From assembly GCF_022662375.1 (NCBI RefSeq), contig NZ_JAKNQL010000006.1:186001-250000 (forward strand): a stretch of 64,000 bases of DNA. The letters run 5' to 3'. The notes under the pieces were generated by a model. It was not told the origin of the DNA, did not search any database, and saw nothing but the letters and a program-made list of their open reading frames with translations. The stretch is from Pseudomonas sp. CROZ-RG-20F-R04-15. Its GTDB lineage: Bacteria > Pseudomonadota > Gammaproteobacteria > Pseudomonadales > Pseudomonadaceae. Positions 36,564 through 49,687 of the stretch are shown piece after piece (within the stretch, counting starts at the first letter, position 1; each line of letters begins with the position of its first letter). The translations under genes and the position numbers were made by a program.

Positions 36564-37637
36564 TTAAACGCTGAGCGCGGCGCGCAGTTGCGCTTCGAGT
36601 TGCGCGGCGTCGAGTTGCTGGCCGATCAATACCAGACGGGTCACGCGCGCTTCTTCGGCGCCCCACTGACGGTCGAAGTGCTTGTCAAAACGCGTGCCCA
36701 CACCCTGGATCAGCAGGCGCATTGGCTTGTTCGGAATCGCCGCAAAGCCCTTCACACGCAGGATGCCGTGCTTGACCACCAGTTGCGTCAGCGCGTCGAG
36801 CAGCAGGCTTTCGTCGGCTTGCGGCAGTTCGATCGAGATCGAATCGAAGGCGTCGTGATCGTGATCGTCGTGGTCGTCATCGCCTTCACCGTGATGATGG
36901 TCGTGATGGCTGTGGCGGCTGTCGATGTGTTCTTCGGAGCCGGCGCCGAGGCCGATCAGCACGTCGAGCGGCAGACGACCGTTGCTGGCTTCGATGATTT
37001 TTACCGCTGGCGGCAGTTCTTCGGCGACTTCGGCGCGCACGCGAGCGAGGTCTTCCGGGCTGGTCTGGTCAGCCTTGTTGAGGATGACGAGGTCGGCGCT
37101 GGCCAGTTGGTCGGCGAACAACTCGTGCAGTGGCGATTCGTGGTCGAGGTTCGGATCGAGTTTGCGCTGGGCATCGACCTGATCCGGGAATGCGGCGAAG
37201 GTGCCGGCAGCCACGGCCGGGCTGTCGACCACGGTGATTACCGCGTCAACGGTGCAGGCGCTGCGGATTTCCGGCCACTGGAAGGCTTGCACCAAAGGTT
37301 TTGGCAGGGCCAGACCGGAAGTTTCGATGAGGATGTGGTCGAGATCGCCGCGACGCGCGACCAGTTCGCGCATCACCGGGAAGAACTCTTCCTGAACGGT
37401 GCAGCACAGGCAGCCGTTGGCCAGTTCGTAAACGCGACCGGTGGCTTCTTCTTCGGTGCAGCCGATGGTGCATTGCTTGAGGATTTCACCGTCGATGCCC
37501 AACTCGCCAAACTCGTTGACGATCACCGCGATACGACGGCCCTGGGCGTTGTCGAGCATGTGCCGCAGCAATGTGGTTTTGCCCGAGCCGAGGAAGCCGG
37601 TGACGATGGTGACGGGGAGTTTGGCCAGTGTTTTCAT
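36564..37637 (-). CDS. cobW: CobW GTPase metallochaperone
   Basis: 357-aa G3E GTPase. Walker [16 protein letters not shown] at the N-terminus, the metal-binding CxCC motif in NGCLCCTVQEEF (~80), and a His/Asp-rich loop (HSHHDHHHGEGDDDHDDHDHD) near residue 240 for metal binding. ATG 37637 with AAAGGG upstream is chosen over a TTG six codons earlier. Presumed to deliver cobalt to the chelatase encoded next. First gene after the minus-strand cobalamin riboswitch. Confidence 0.94.
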   Translation of the reverse strand: MKTLAKLPVTIVTGFLGSGKTTLLRHMLDNAQGRRIAVIVNEFGELGIDGEILKQCTIGCTEEEATGRVYELANGCLCCTVQEEFFPVMRELVARRGDLDHILIETSGLALPKPLVQAFQWPEIRSACTVDAVITVVDSPAVAAGTFAAFPDQVDAQRKLDPNLDHESPLHELFADQLASADLVILNKADQTSPEDLARVRAEVAEELPPAVKIIEASNGRLPLDVLIGLGAGSEEHIDSRHSHHDHHHGEGDDDHDDHDHDAFDSISIELPQADESLLLDALTQLVVKHGILRVKGFAAIPNKPMRLLIQGVGTRFDKHFDRQWGAEEARVTRLVLIGQQLDAAQLEAQLRAALSV

Positions 37638-37747
37638 CGGTATGCCCTTTGGCAAGCGGCGGGCATACGGGACGAGAACCGGCCACGCGCGTGCGCGCCG
37701 GAAGCGTTCGCCACCGGATCACCCCGCCCGGTTGTAGTGAGAATCTG

Positions 37748-37930
37748 TGTCGAGGCAGGTCTCCTGGCTGACGGTGTTCAGGCGTTGGGCCTGGCGTTTG
37801 CTGCGCCTTCCCGCTGGCTCATCGATTGAGCTGGCAGTGGCGTGGCAGCGAACAGCACCGTTCACAGTTGCGGGGGCAGCCGCGGCATTGACCGCGTTCC
37901 CTTCTTAGCTTCGGCGTGGGCCGAAGAACC
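37748..37930 (-). promoter_or_regulatory. Cobalamin riboswitch controlling cobW-cobN-chelatase
   Basis: On the minus strand the region has GGTTCTTCGG..AAGAAGGGAA, then the B12 box core GCTGCCCCCGCAACTGTGA and a terminal GCCAGGAGACCTGCC, the conserved order of the AdoCbl riboswitch. It ends about 110 bases before the cobW ATG, so adenosylcobalamin should repress the operon. Boundaries approximate. Confidence 0.92.
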
Positions 37931-37976
37931 TCGAAAGTGCAAGGCTACGCATGGCTTGCTTATGGGTCAATGTTTG

Positions 37977-38957
37977 GGTTTTTTTGGATTGGGGGCATAT
38001 CCGTTGCTTCGGGCGCTGCCGCTGGCGGTTTCGCTCTTACAGCGAGTCACCTTTTCCAAACGCCGAAAAGGTAACCCAAAAGGCTTTGCCCCGGCGTACG
38101 GCACTTCGCTGAGGCTCAGTGTTCCCTCGCTACGGTGTCGATCCGGGGACATCGCCTCCGGTTTGCTTCGCTGCACCTCCTCTCGATGTGTACGGCTTCG
38201 CCGCACGGCGCTGCGCGCCTGATCCCCGGATGAACACCTACGCTCGGCCTGCCGATGGGGCTAAAGATCAAAAGCCAGATCAAGATCAAGAGCCCCTCAC
38301 CCTAGCCCTCCCGAAATGTCGGACCGCCCGTAGGGAGATGGGACTGATCGAGGTGTTTGGGCGAGGTACGCCGACTTGAAATACCGAGTCGAACTCAGAT
38401 TCTGAAACAGATCAAAAGCCGCTCACCCTAGCCCTCCCGAAACGTCGGACCGCCCGTAGGGAGATGGGACTGATCGAGGTGTTTGGGCGAGGTACGCCGA
38501 CGTGCGATACCACGTTGAACTCAGGTCGTGAAAAGCCCACAAATCGGCGCCCTCTCCCTCGGGAGAGGGCTGGGGTGAGGGGCGAGAACACCACAAAAAC
38601 CAAAGCCAAGCGCGCCGTGCTCTTCACCACTCAATAGGCCGAGTGTCAGCTCGCCTGCTTTTGATCTTGATCCACGGGCGACATCGGAAGGCTGAGTGGA
38701 GGGATTGATCCGGGGGTGGGAGCGCAGCGACCGTTTGGCGCAGCCAAACACAGCGAGAGGAGGTGCAGCGAAGCAAACCGTAGGCGCTGCGCCCGGATCG
38801 ATCCCGCAGCGAAGGAACCCCGAGCCCCAGCGAGCGGGCCGCACGCAGGAGTAAGCCTTTTTGGTTACTTTTTCGGCGTCTGGAAAAAGTGACCCGCCGT
38901 AAGGGCGGAACCCTGATCAGCAACACCCGCAGCAACGGATCCACCCCAAAAAATTGA
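37977..38957. repeat. ~1-kb imperfect inverted repeat between two divergent cobalamin riboswitches
   Basis: The left arm (~37977-38230) and right arm (~38694-38957) are inverted copies: GTCACCTTTTCCAAACGCCG at ~38045 matches GTCACTTTTTCCAGACGCCG on the other strand near 38895, and both contain TTTGCTTCGCTGCACCTCCT. The inner part holds a 126-bp tandem repeat and CCCTCACCC palindromes. No real gene; the short frames here are repeat-encoded. Fills the 1.05-kb gap between the riboswitches. Confidence 0.85.
38296..38547. repeat. 126-bp tandem duplication inside the inverted repeat
   Basis: Copies start at 38296 and 38422 with CTCACCCTAGCCCTCCCGAA and share GTCGGACCGCCCGTAGGGAG and GGTGTTTGGGCGAGGTACGC; they differ by a few bases and diverge at the 3' end. 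Confidence 0.88.
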
Positions 38958-38984
38958 CCAAAACCCCACCCCCATGCTCTCCTA

Positions 38985-39187
38985 CACACCTTGTTACGGG
39001 TGCCCTTCACAGGGTGAAACGGGAAACCGGTGAATCATGTGCTTTACTCAAGCCCATGTCAGTCCGGTGCTGCCCCCGCAACGGTAAGCGAGCGAAGCGT
39101 CAAAACCACTGTGTCAGCAAGGCATGGGAAGGAGACGCTTGCAGGTCGGCCTGACGCCAACCCCTCGTGAGCCCGGAGACCGGCCCT
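38985..39187 (+). promoter_or_regulatory. Cobalamin riboswitch controlling cbtB-cbtA-cobE
   Basis: GGGTGCCCTTCACAGGGTG..AACGGGAAACCGGTG, then the core GCTGCCCCCGCAACGGTAAG and the terminal GAGCCCGGAGACCGGCC: full AdoCbl riboswitch order. It lies 140 bases upstream of cbtB, coupling cobalt uptake to B12 level. Confidence 0.94.
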
Positions 39188-39326
39188 TAACACACAGCCC
39201 GCACCTCGTGCGCAGCTGAACATAACAAACCCGCGGTGGGCGGGCGCTGTTCGAACCTCTGCGAGCCCGACCCGCAGGGGTTTTCATGCGCTCGATTCAC
39301 CCACTGACACTCCAGAGGGAAGCGCC

Positions 39327-39524
39327 ATGTCGATCATCAGCAGCACCGGCAGCAACACGGACAAAATCGCCAGCACCACCACCCTGAGCCAACGCCTGAC
39401 CGCCGCGATCTTCGCGTCGATTCTCGGCGCCAGCCTGGTCTACTTCGCTGGTTTCTCGCACATCGAAGCGGTGCACAACGCCGCCCACGATACCCACCAC
39501 AGCGCCGCGTTCCCGTGCCACTGA
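39327..39524 (+). CDS. cbtB: Cobalt transporter subunit CbtB
   Basis: 65-aa protein with one membrane helix (LTAAIFASILGASLVYFAGF) and a His-rich periplasmic tail (HNAAHDTHHSAAFPCH) for metal capture, the standard CbtB plan. Translated just downstream of the cobalamin riboswitch. Confidence 0.93.
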   Translation: MSIISSTGSNTDKIASTTTLSQRLTAAIFASILGASLVYFAGFSHIEAVHNAAHDTHHSAAFPCH

Positions 39525-39535
39525 GACCTGCCGAC

Positions 39536-40237
39536 ATGATCAAGCGTATTGCGCAAACCGCAGGTTTCACCGGTCTGCTGGCCGCCCTGCTCCTCACCCT
39601 GCTGCAAAGCTTTTGGGTCTCGCCGCTGATTCTGCAGGCCGAAACCTTTGAAAAAGCCGAACCGGTTGCCGTGCATGAACATGCCGAAGGTGCCATGGCC
39701 GGCCACACCCACGATGCCGAAGCCTGGGAGCCGGAAGATGGCTGGCAGCGCGTGGTCTCGACCACTGGCGGCAATCTGGTGGTTGCGGTGGGTTTCGCCC
39801 TGATGCTCGCGGGCCTGTACACCCTGCGCGCGCCGACCAAAACCTCGCAAGGCCTGCTCTGGGGGCTGGCCGGTTACGCAACATTCGTGCTGGCACCCAC
39901 TCTGGGCCTGCCGCCGGAACTGCCGGGGACTGCCGCCGCCGATCTGGCCTCGCGACAGATGTGGTGGATCGGTACAGCCGCGTCGACCGCAGTCGGTCTG
40001 TCATTGATCGCGTTCAGCCGTCATTGGCTGATGAAAGTCCTCGGCGTCGCAATCCTCGCCGTGCCGCACGTGATCGGCGCACCGCAGCCGCAAGTGCATT
40101 CAATGCTCGCTCCCGAGGCATTGGAAGCTCAGTTCAAAATCGCTTCGCAGCTGACCAACGTAGTGTTCTGGCTGGCCCTGGGCCTGATCAGCGCCTGGTT
40201 GTTCCGCCGCAAAAGCGCTGGTCAATACCACGCATGA
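39536..40237 (+). CDS. cbtA: Cobalt transporter subunit CbtA
   Basis: 233-aa inner-membrane protein with about five or six helices and a His/Glu-rich loop (VHEHAEGAMAGHTHDAEAWEPEDGW) after the first helix, a probable cobalt site. ATG 39536 (MIKRIAQTAGF) preferred over the 39515 start overlapping cbtB. Its TGA overlaps the cobE ATG (ATGA). Forms the importer with CbtB. Confidence 0.93.
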   Translation: MIKRIAQTAGFTGLLAALLLTLLQSFWVSPLILQAETFEKAEPVAVHEHAEGAMAGHTHDAEAWEPEDGWQRVVSTTGGNLVVAVGFALMLAGLYTLRAPTKTSQGLLWGLAGYATFVLAPTLGLPPELPGTAAADLASRQMWWIGTAASTAVGLSLIAFSRHWLMKVLGVAILAVPHVIGAPQPQVHSMLAPEALEAQFKIASQLTNVVFWLALGLISAWLFRRKSAGQYHA

Positions 40238-40647
40238 CCAATGACCGACCAGCGCCGACCTTCGTGGTCGGCCTGGGCTGCCAGCGCGGCTGCCCGGCCA
40301 GCACGCTGCGCGCGTTACTTGATCAAGCGTTACAGGCGCATCGAATTGAGCTGCAAACGGTCAAGGCCTTGGCCAGCATCGACCTGAAGCGCGATGAGCC
40401 CGGCTTACAGGAACTCGCCGCGCAACTGGCGCTGCCGCTGCTGTATTTCAGCAGCGAAGAATTGGCCAGTTATCAGGAGCGACTCAGCCACCGTTCCGAG
40501 ATCGCCTACGAACGCACCGGTTGCTATGGCGTCGCCGAAAGTGCCGCGCTGGCCCTTGCCGAACAGCTGATTCAGGCACCGGCAAAACTGCTGATTTCCC
40601 GACAAAAATACGCTCAGGCCACCTTCGCATTGGCCGGCGCTGCATAA
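40234..40647 (+). CDS. cobE: Cobalamin biosynthesis protein CobE (CbiG C-terminal domain family)
   Basis: 137 aa. VVGLGCQRGCPASTLRALL is the CbiG C-terminal/CobE signature and TGCYGVAESAALALA the second conserved box. Starts in an ATGA overlap with cbtA. CobE belongs to the aerobic corrin ring pathway, probably around the precorrin ring-contraction and C11 methylation steps; its gene sits beside cobM here. Confidence 0.9.
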   Translation: MTNDRPAPTFVVGLGCQRGCPASTLRALLDQALQAHRIELQTVKALASIDLKRDEPGLQELAAQLALPLLYFSSEELASYQERLSHRSEIAYERTGCYGVAESAALALAEQLIQAPAKLLISRQKYAQATFALAGAA

Positions 40648-40727
40648 ATTCCCGATAATCCCCGCCATTGATCATGAGCAATCTTCATCTGAAGCGATTG
40701 CCCTGCCCCTTTTCACAGGATTCAACC

Positions 40728-41474
40728 ATGACCGTCTACTTCATCGGCGCCGGCCCCGGCGACCCGGAACTGATCACTGTCAAAGGCCAACGGCTGATTC
40801 GCAGTTGCCCGGTGATCATTTATGCAGGCTCGCTGGTACCGGCGGCGGTGCTGGACGGTCATCAGGCAAAAACCGTTGTGAACAGCGCTGAACTGCATCT
40901 GGAACAGATCATCGAACTGATCAAAACCGCGCATGCCAACGGCGAAGATGTGGCGCGGGTACATTCCGGTGATCCGAGCCTGTATGGCGCGATTGGTGAA
41001 CAGATTCGCTATCTGCGCGAGCTGAATATTCCGTTCGAGATCATTCCCGGTGTGACGGCGACGGCAGCGTGTGCGGCTTTGCTTGGCGCGGAACTGACCC
41101 TCCCGGACGTCTCGCAAAGCGTGATTCTGACGCGGTATGCCGATAAAACCGCGATGCCGGCAGGCGAAGAACTCGGCAGTCTGGCGCAGCATGGCGCGAC
41201 GATGGCGATTCATCTGGGGGTCAACCATCTGGAAAAGATTCTGGCGGAGCTGCTGCCGCATTACGGCGCGGATTGCCCGATTGCGGTGATTCACCGGGCG
41301 ACGTGGCCGGATCAGGATTGGGTGGTGGGGACGCTGGCGGATATTGCCGGGAAGGTTGCGGCGAAAGGGTTTCGGCGTACGGCGTTGATTCTGGTTGGGC
41401 GCGTGTTGGGCAGTGAGGTGTTCAGCGAGTCATCGTTGTATCGCGCCGGGCATGCACATCTCTATCGCCCATAA
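40728..41474 (+). CDS. cobM: Precorrin-4 C(11)-methyltransferase CobM
   Basis: 248-aa SAM-dependent tetrapyrrole methylase. MTVYFIGAGPGDPELITVKG is the family start; IPGVTATAACAALLGAELT and ILTRYADKTAMP identify CobM/CbiF. The frame opens at 40668, but ATG 40728 starts the conserved fold. Lies 80 bases after cobE on the riboswitch-controlled strand and methylates C-11 in the aerobic B12 pathway. Confidence 0.94.
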   Translation: MTVYFIGAGPGDPELITVKGQRLIRSCPVIIYAGSLVPAAVLDGHQAKTVVNSAELHLEQIIELIKTAHANGEDVARVHSGDPSLYGAIGEQIRYLRELNIPFEIIPGVTATAACAALLGAELTLPDVSQSVILTRYADKTAMPAGEELGSLAQHGATMAIHLGVNHLEKILAELLPHYGADCPIAVIHRATWPDQDWVVGTLADIAGKVAAKGFRRTALILVGRVLGSEVFSESSLYRAGHAHLYRP

Positions 41475-41480
41475 CGCCCC

Positions 41481-41548
41481 CTTCGCGAGCAGGCTCGCTC
41501 CCACCTTTGGAATGCGATCAAATGTGGGAGCGAGCCTGCTCGCGAAGG
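41481..41548. repeat. REP doublet after cobM
   Basis: Inverted REP units separated by a TTTGGAATGCGATCAAA spacer, upstream of the shared terminator. Confidence 0.85.
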
Positions 41549-41567
41549 CGTCAGTACATTTCATCCA

Positions 41568-41600
41568 TAAAAAAACGGCGCTCACGGGGCGCCGTTTTTC
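41568..41600. terminator. Bidirectional terminator between cobM and nfuA
   Basis: AAAAAACGGCGC-loop-GCGCCGTTTTT gives a GC stem with A and T runs on both sides, so it can end transcription from both converging genes. Confidence 0.9.
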
Positions 41601-41622
41601 ATGTCCGCAGTGAACACCTTAC

Positions 41623-42264
<642 letters not shown>

Positions 42265-43287
42265 CTAGTATTTTTGTCGGGAAAGATTCTCGTCGGGCTT
42301 CTCGTCGACCTGCGACTTGAGCCAATGGTAACTGCGCTTTTCCACCCATTCGTAGCTCAACCACGAGCCGATGCCGATCGTCAGCGCACACACGGCGAAC
42401 ATCAAATACGGGTTGATCGCGTAGCGCTGCGCGACAAATCCACCCGCCGACAGCACCAGAACGTGCATCAGATACACCGAATACGAGCAATCGCCGAGCA
42501 GTTTGAGCACCCGGCTGCGCTCGACATAACGCTCAAGTGAGATACACGCCATCACCAGCACTGCGCTCGGCACGCCCCAGTTCAGCAGCCGTGGCGCCGG
42601 TGCCAAGTGGTAGATCGTCAACAATGCCGCGCCGATCGCCAGCAGCGGCAACCACAGGCCGGCGCCGATCCAGCCCCGGCGATAAAGCATGCCGATGCCA
42701 ATCCCCAGCAGAAACTCGTAGACGATGTCCGAGCGATAGAACTGACTGATCCAGCCAAACCCGGTGCAGGTCTGACACACGGCAAACAACAGCGCCGCGA
42801 CCACCAGCAAGCGCACCTGCAAGCGAAACAACAGCGCCCAGGCAAACAGCAGATAGAAGAGCATTTCGTAATTCAGCGTCCAGCCGACATTCAGCGTCGG
42901 GTAGATACCGTAGCCGCCGGGGTTCTCAGTCGGAATGAACAGCAACGACAGCAGCAGATGGCTCCAGTCCACAGACTGATCCGGCAGCAACGGCTGGGCA
43001 AACACCACCAGCAGCGCCATCAACAGCGTGTACAACCAATACGCCGGGACGATGCGAAACAGCCGGTACAACAGAAAACGCGCGGGCGGCAGCGGTTTGT
43101 TTTCGGTCGAGAGGAAAATCACCAGACCGCTGATGACGAAGAAGATATCGACGCCCACTGCACCCTTGTCGATGAACAGCTGGCCAATCGGCCCGCGTGC
43201 TTTGAAGTCAAAGAAAATCTGCATGAAGTGGTGGCAGACCACCGTCCACGCGGCCAGCGCACGCAGGGCTTGCACTGAAATCAACAT
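42265..43287 (-). CDS. Acyltransferase 3 family membrane protein
   Basis: 340 aa with about ten helices. N-terminal MLISVQALRALAAWTVVCHHF carries the family RxxA..H motif and VDIFFVISGLVIF the second conserved box. Such enzymes O-acetylate surface sugars or antibiotics. ATG 43287 with GGGAGCGG is chosen; the longer frame would translate REP DNA. No polysaccharide genes adjoin, so the acceptor is unknown. Confidence 0.87.
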   Translation of the reverse strand: MLISVQALRALAAWTVVCHHFMQIFFDFKARGPIGQLFIDKGAVGVDIFFVISGLVIFLSTENKPLPPARFLLYRLFRIVPAYWLYTLLMALLVVFAQPLLPDQSVDWSHLLLSLLFIPTENPGGYGIYPTLNVGWTLNYEMLFYLLFAWALLFRLQVRLLVVAALLFAVCQTCTGFGWISQFYRSDIVYEFLLGIGIGMLYRRGWIGAGLWLPLLAIGAALLTIYHLAPAPRLLNWGVPSAVLVMACISLERYVERSRVLKLLGDCSYSVYLMHVLVLSAGGFVAQRYAINPYLMFAVCALTIGIGSWLSYEWVEKRSYHWLKSQVDEKPDENLSRQKY

Positions 43288-43325
43288 CTGCCGCTCCCGA
43301 TCACAATTGCAAAAACACCACTTCA

Positions 43326-43421
43326 CCCTGTGGGAGCGAGCCTGCTCGCGAAAGCGACGGCACATTCAATGTATTCGGTGCCTGACACTGCGCCTTCGCG
43401 AGCAGGCTCGCTCCCACAGGG
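43326..43421. repeat. REP doublet
   Basis: 96-base inverted pair bounded by CCCTGTGGG and CCCACAGGG between the acyltransferase and cti; same length class as the copy inside cobN. Confidence 0.88.
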
Positions 43422-43468
43422 GATTTGTGTGTTACCTGAAGCTGTGACAGTCGGCCTGTTTCAAATGA

Positions 43469-45775
43469 TCAAAGATTCTCGTAGCGGTTCATATCGAGCA
43501 CGCCCTCTTCCACCGGATCGGTTTCGTGGATGTACTGGCTCAAATCGTGGAAATACATCCAGAATTGCGGATGACTGCGGCGGATTCCCCACCGTTCGAC
43601 GATTTTCTCGAAACGGTTGGCATCCTTGGCATTTTCCATTGCATCGACAAACGCCGGCACCTGATCAGCCGGGACGTTGAAGATGAAGTTCGGATAACTG
43701 CTGAGCACGCCCGGATAAATCGTGAGGGTGTCGAGCCCCGGCTGGTAGCGCAGCGACTCACCGAGCAGGAACGCCACGTTGCTGTGCGCGCGGTTGCGCA
43801 ACAGGCTGTAGATCTCGCGCTTACCGCTGGTGGTTTCAATGCGCAGCATCGTCGCTTCCGGCAACTGGTCGATCACTTTCAAACCGGCCGCCGGGCGCGA
43901 AGTCAGGCGACTCAACGCCTGTTCAGCATTTTGCAGCGCCGGGTCGATATTCGGCCGCGAGCAATAAGCGCCGTCGCAACGGTTGATCGGATCGGGCCGC
44001 GCATTGAGATCGCCGTAACGCGCGAGCAATTGCATGGCGAAGTCGTATTTCGGGTCTTTTTCGTCGAGTTTCAGCGCAGTCGGCTTATCGTCGTCAATCG
44101 CCTCATAATCGAGCCACATCTTGAACTGGCCGCTGCTCTGATACCAATCGTCGAGGTAGTCCTCACGGGAATCGGCCGGCATCAGGCGCAGGAAGTTCTG
44201 CTCGGCGCCATTGCGGATCAGGTCGAAATACAGACGGGTTTGCGCCTGATGCGAGACGTTGCCGAACACATCGAAATTGACCGCCAACTGATAATAAGTG
44301 CGTTCCAGCAACGGATAGTCGAACAGCCACATGGTCTGCGGGACTTCACCAATCAGGCCCTTGGTCACCGAAGCGCTGTCGAAGTGGCGGAAAATACTCA
44401 GCAACGCGTTGTCGTTGCCGGCCCACAGCGTCGACCAGCTCGGCGCCGGTTGATCGGCATAACTGTCGCGGCGCAAGGCCTCGTACTCGTTTCGCTTGTT
44501 ACGGTAGTTGTGCCACAGGCTGAGGACGCTGCCGACATCGTCGTTTTGCCCCGGCATGGCCAACAACGGCGTAGTTTGGCCACGATATTTCGGGTCGGTG
44601 ACATAGAGGTCGTGTTCCGGCGCCTGGAACAGTGCCCAGAAGTTGTCGCGGATCACGTCCGTGGCGATTTGCCCCCGACACACCGGGCCGCGAATAAAGG
44701 TGCGGACGAAGTATTCGGCGTTATCGAGCATGAATTGATAACGTGCCTGCGCCGGAATCGCCTCAAACGTGGCGAACGGATTGGCGCGGCTTTGCGGGCC
44801 ATAACCGGGCAACGCGTTGACCTGCCAGTTGCCGCTGTAGAACAGGCTTCTGACCCGCGCCATCTTCGCCGCGCTCAGCGGATAGGTGATGTGGGTTTTA
44901 TGCACAATCACGCCCTGCACCGGCCACAAGCGGTAAAACACCTGAGTGCCCGGATCATCGTTGGGACGACGGGTGGCGATCAGGTCGATCGGCTGGCCAG
45001 TCGGTGTGCGCGAACGCACCCACTGGAAGTAATGCCCCGGCTCGCCGTCCTTGAAATAAAGGTGCGCAAGAAACAGGTGTTCGTACAACCAACGGCCAAC
45101 CAGACTTTCGCGGGCACCGGGGCTGTTGAGCAGATTTTCCCACTGGACGATTTGCAGGGATTCTTTAGCGCTCGGCGCAAGGCCTTGTTCGTCGATCGGA
45201 GCACCGGAGGCGAGCCAACGCTGCAGTGTCTGGTATTGCTGATCGGTCAGGCCGGTCACGGCCAGCGGCATGCCTTCTTTCGGGTGAGCGCCGGCGTAGC
45301 CGTCAAACTCGATAGGCATCGCGCACTGATTCGCGCGGTTCAAACCCAGAACGATTTCTTCAGGCAATTTGGCGTTGGGCTGCAACGGGGTTTTATGACC
45401 CAGCTCCAGCATCCGTGCCATCAACGCCGCTTGGCTGCCCTGGGCGTCGAGCACCGAGTAGAAGTCTTTCTGCTGCCAGGCACGCTTGCCAAAGGCGTCG
45501 TAGAACAGCCGAGTGGTCGGTGCCGCTTGGGTGCGCTCGCCGTCATACACCGGCATTTTGCTCGCGCCACGGGCCGCGCCCTCGCCACTGCCGAGATTGA
45601 GCTGGCAGGCGGAGTCGTAACAGGCGTGGCAGGCCACGCACTTCTCGGTGAAGATTGGCTGGATGTCGCGGACGTACGAAATCGACTGAGAAATGGCCGG
45701 CACAGTCGCTGGCTCTTGCGCCACGGCGCCCCAGCTGAGAAACAGCAACACAAAACCAATGACGCGGTAAGACAT
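43469..45775 (-). CDS. cti: Fatty acid cis/trans isomerase
   Basis: 768-aa periplasmic haem protein converting cis- to trans-unsaturated membrane fatty acids under solvent or heat stress. Signal peptide YRVIGFVLLFLSWGAVAQ; the covalent haem motif CVACH follows near residue 50. Length matches P. putida Cti (~766 aa). The upstream extension is unlikely; ATG 45775 starts the signal peptide. Divergent from metH. Confidence 0.93.
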   Translation of the reverse strand: MSYRVIGFVLLFLSWGAVAQEPATVPAISQSISYVRDIQPIFTEKCVACHACYDSACQLNLGSGEGAARGASKMPVYDGERTQAAPTTRLFYDAFGKRAWQQKDFYSVLDAQGSQAALMARMLELGHKTPLQPNAKLPEEIVLGLNRANQCAMPIEFDGYAGAHPKEGMPLAVTGLTDQQYQTLQRWLASGAPIDEQGLAPSAKESLQIVQWENLLNSPGARESLVGRWLYEHLFLAHLYFKDGEPGHYFQWVRSRTPTGQPIDLIATRRPNDDPGTQVFYRLWPVQGVIVHKTHITYPLSAAKMARVRSLFYSGNWQVNALPGYGPQSRANPFATFEAIPAQARYQFMLDNAEYFVRTFIRGPVCRGQIATDVIRDNFWALFQAPEHDLYVTDPKYRGQTTPLLAMPGQNDDVGSVLSLWHNYRNKRNEYEALRRDSYADQPAPSWSTLWAGNDNALLSIFRHFDSASVTKGLIGEVPQTMWLFDYPLLERTYYQLAVNFDVFGNVSHQAQTRLYFDLIRNGAEQNFLRLMPADSREDYLDDWYQSSGQFKMWLDYEAIDDDKPTALKLDEKDPKYDFAMQLLARYGDLNARPDPINRCDGAYCSRPNIDPALQNAEQALSRLTSRPAAGLKVIDQLPEATMLRIETTSGKREIYSLLRNRAHSNVAFLLGESLRYQPGLDTLTIYPGVLSSYPNFIFNVPADQVPAFVDAMENAKDANRFEKIVERWGIRRSHPQFWMYFHDLSQYIHETDPVEEGVLDMNRYENL

Positions 45776-45929
45776 GCTGCTGATCCCGATTGTAAAAAAA
45801 CGCCGCGATTCTACAGTATGACGCTCGTACCAACATGAGCGATATTCATGCAAAAGCCCCGCATGCTCTAAAAGCGCACAGGTTTGCTATGATCCCGCTC
45901 CTTCGTAATGGTCTTTCCGAGTAGTCCAA

Positions 45930-49640
<3,711 letters not shown>

Positions 49641-49687
49641 AACCCGCCAGCGACCTGGAAGCATTTGCCCCAGGTCCGCGCGGGCAA

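Noticed and set aside
35205..37829. Long open frame opposite cobN/cobW (874 codons)
   Set aside because: Antisense shadow of high-GC codon use; the minus strand has clear CobN and CobW. Similar shadows lie opposite metH, cti and cysI.
38119..39010. Several short open frames in the 38-39 kb gap
   Set aside because: They lie in inverted and tandem repeats, mirror one another, and match no family.
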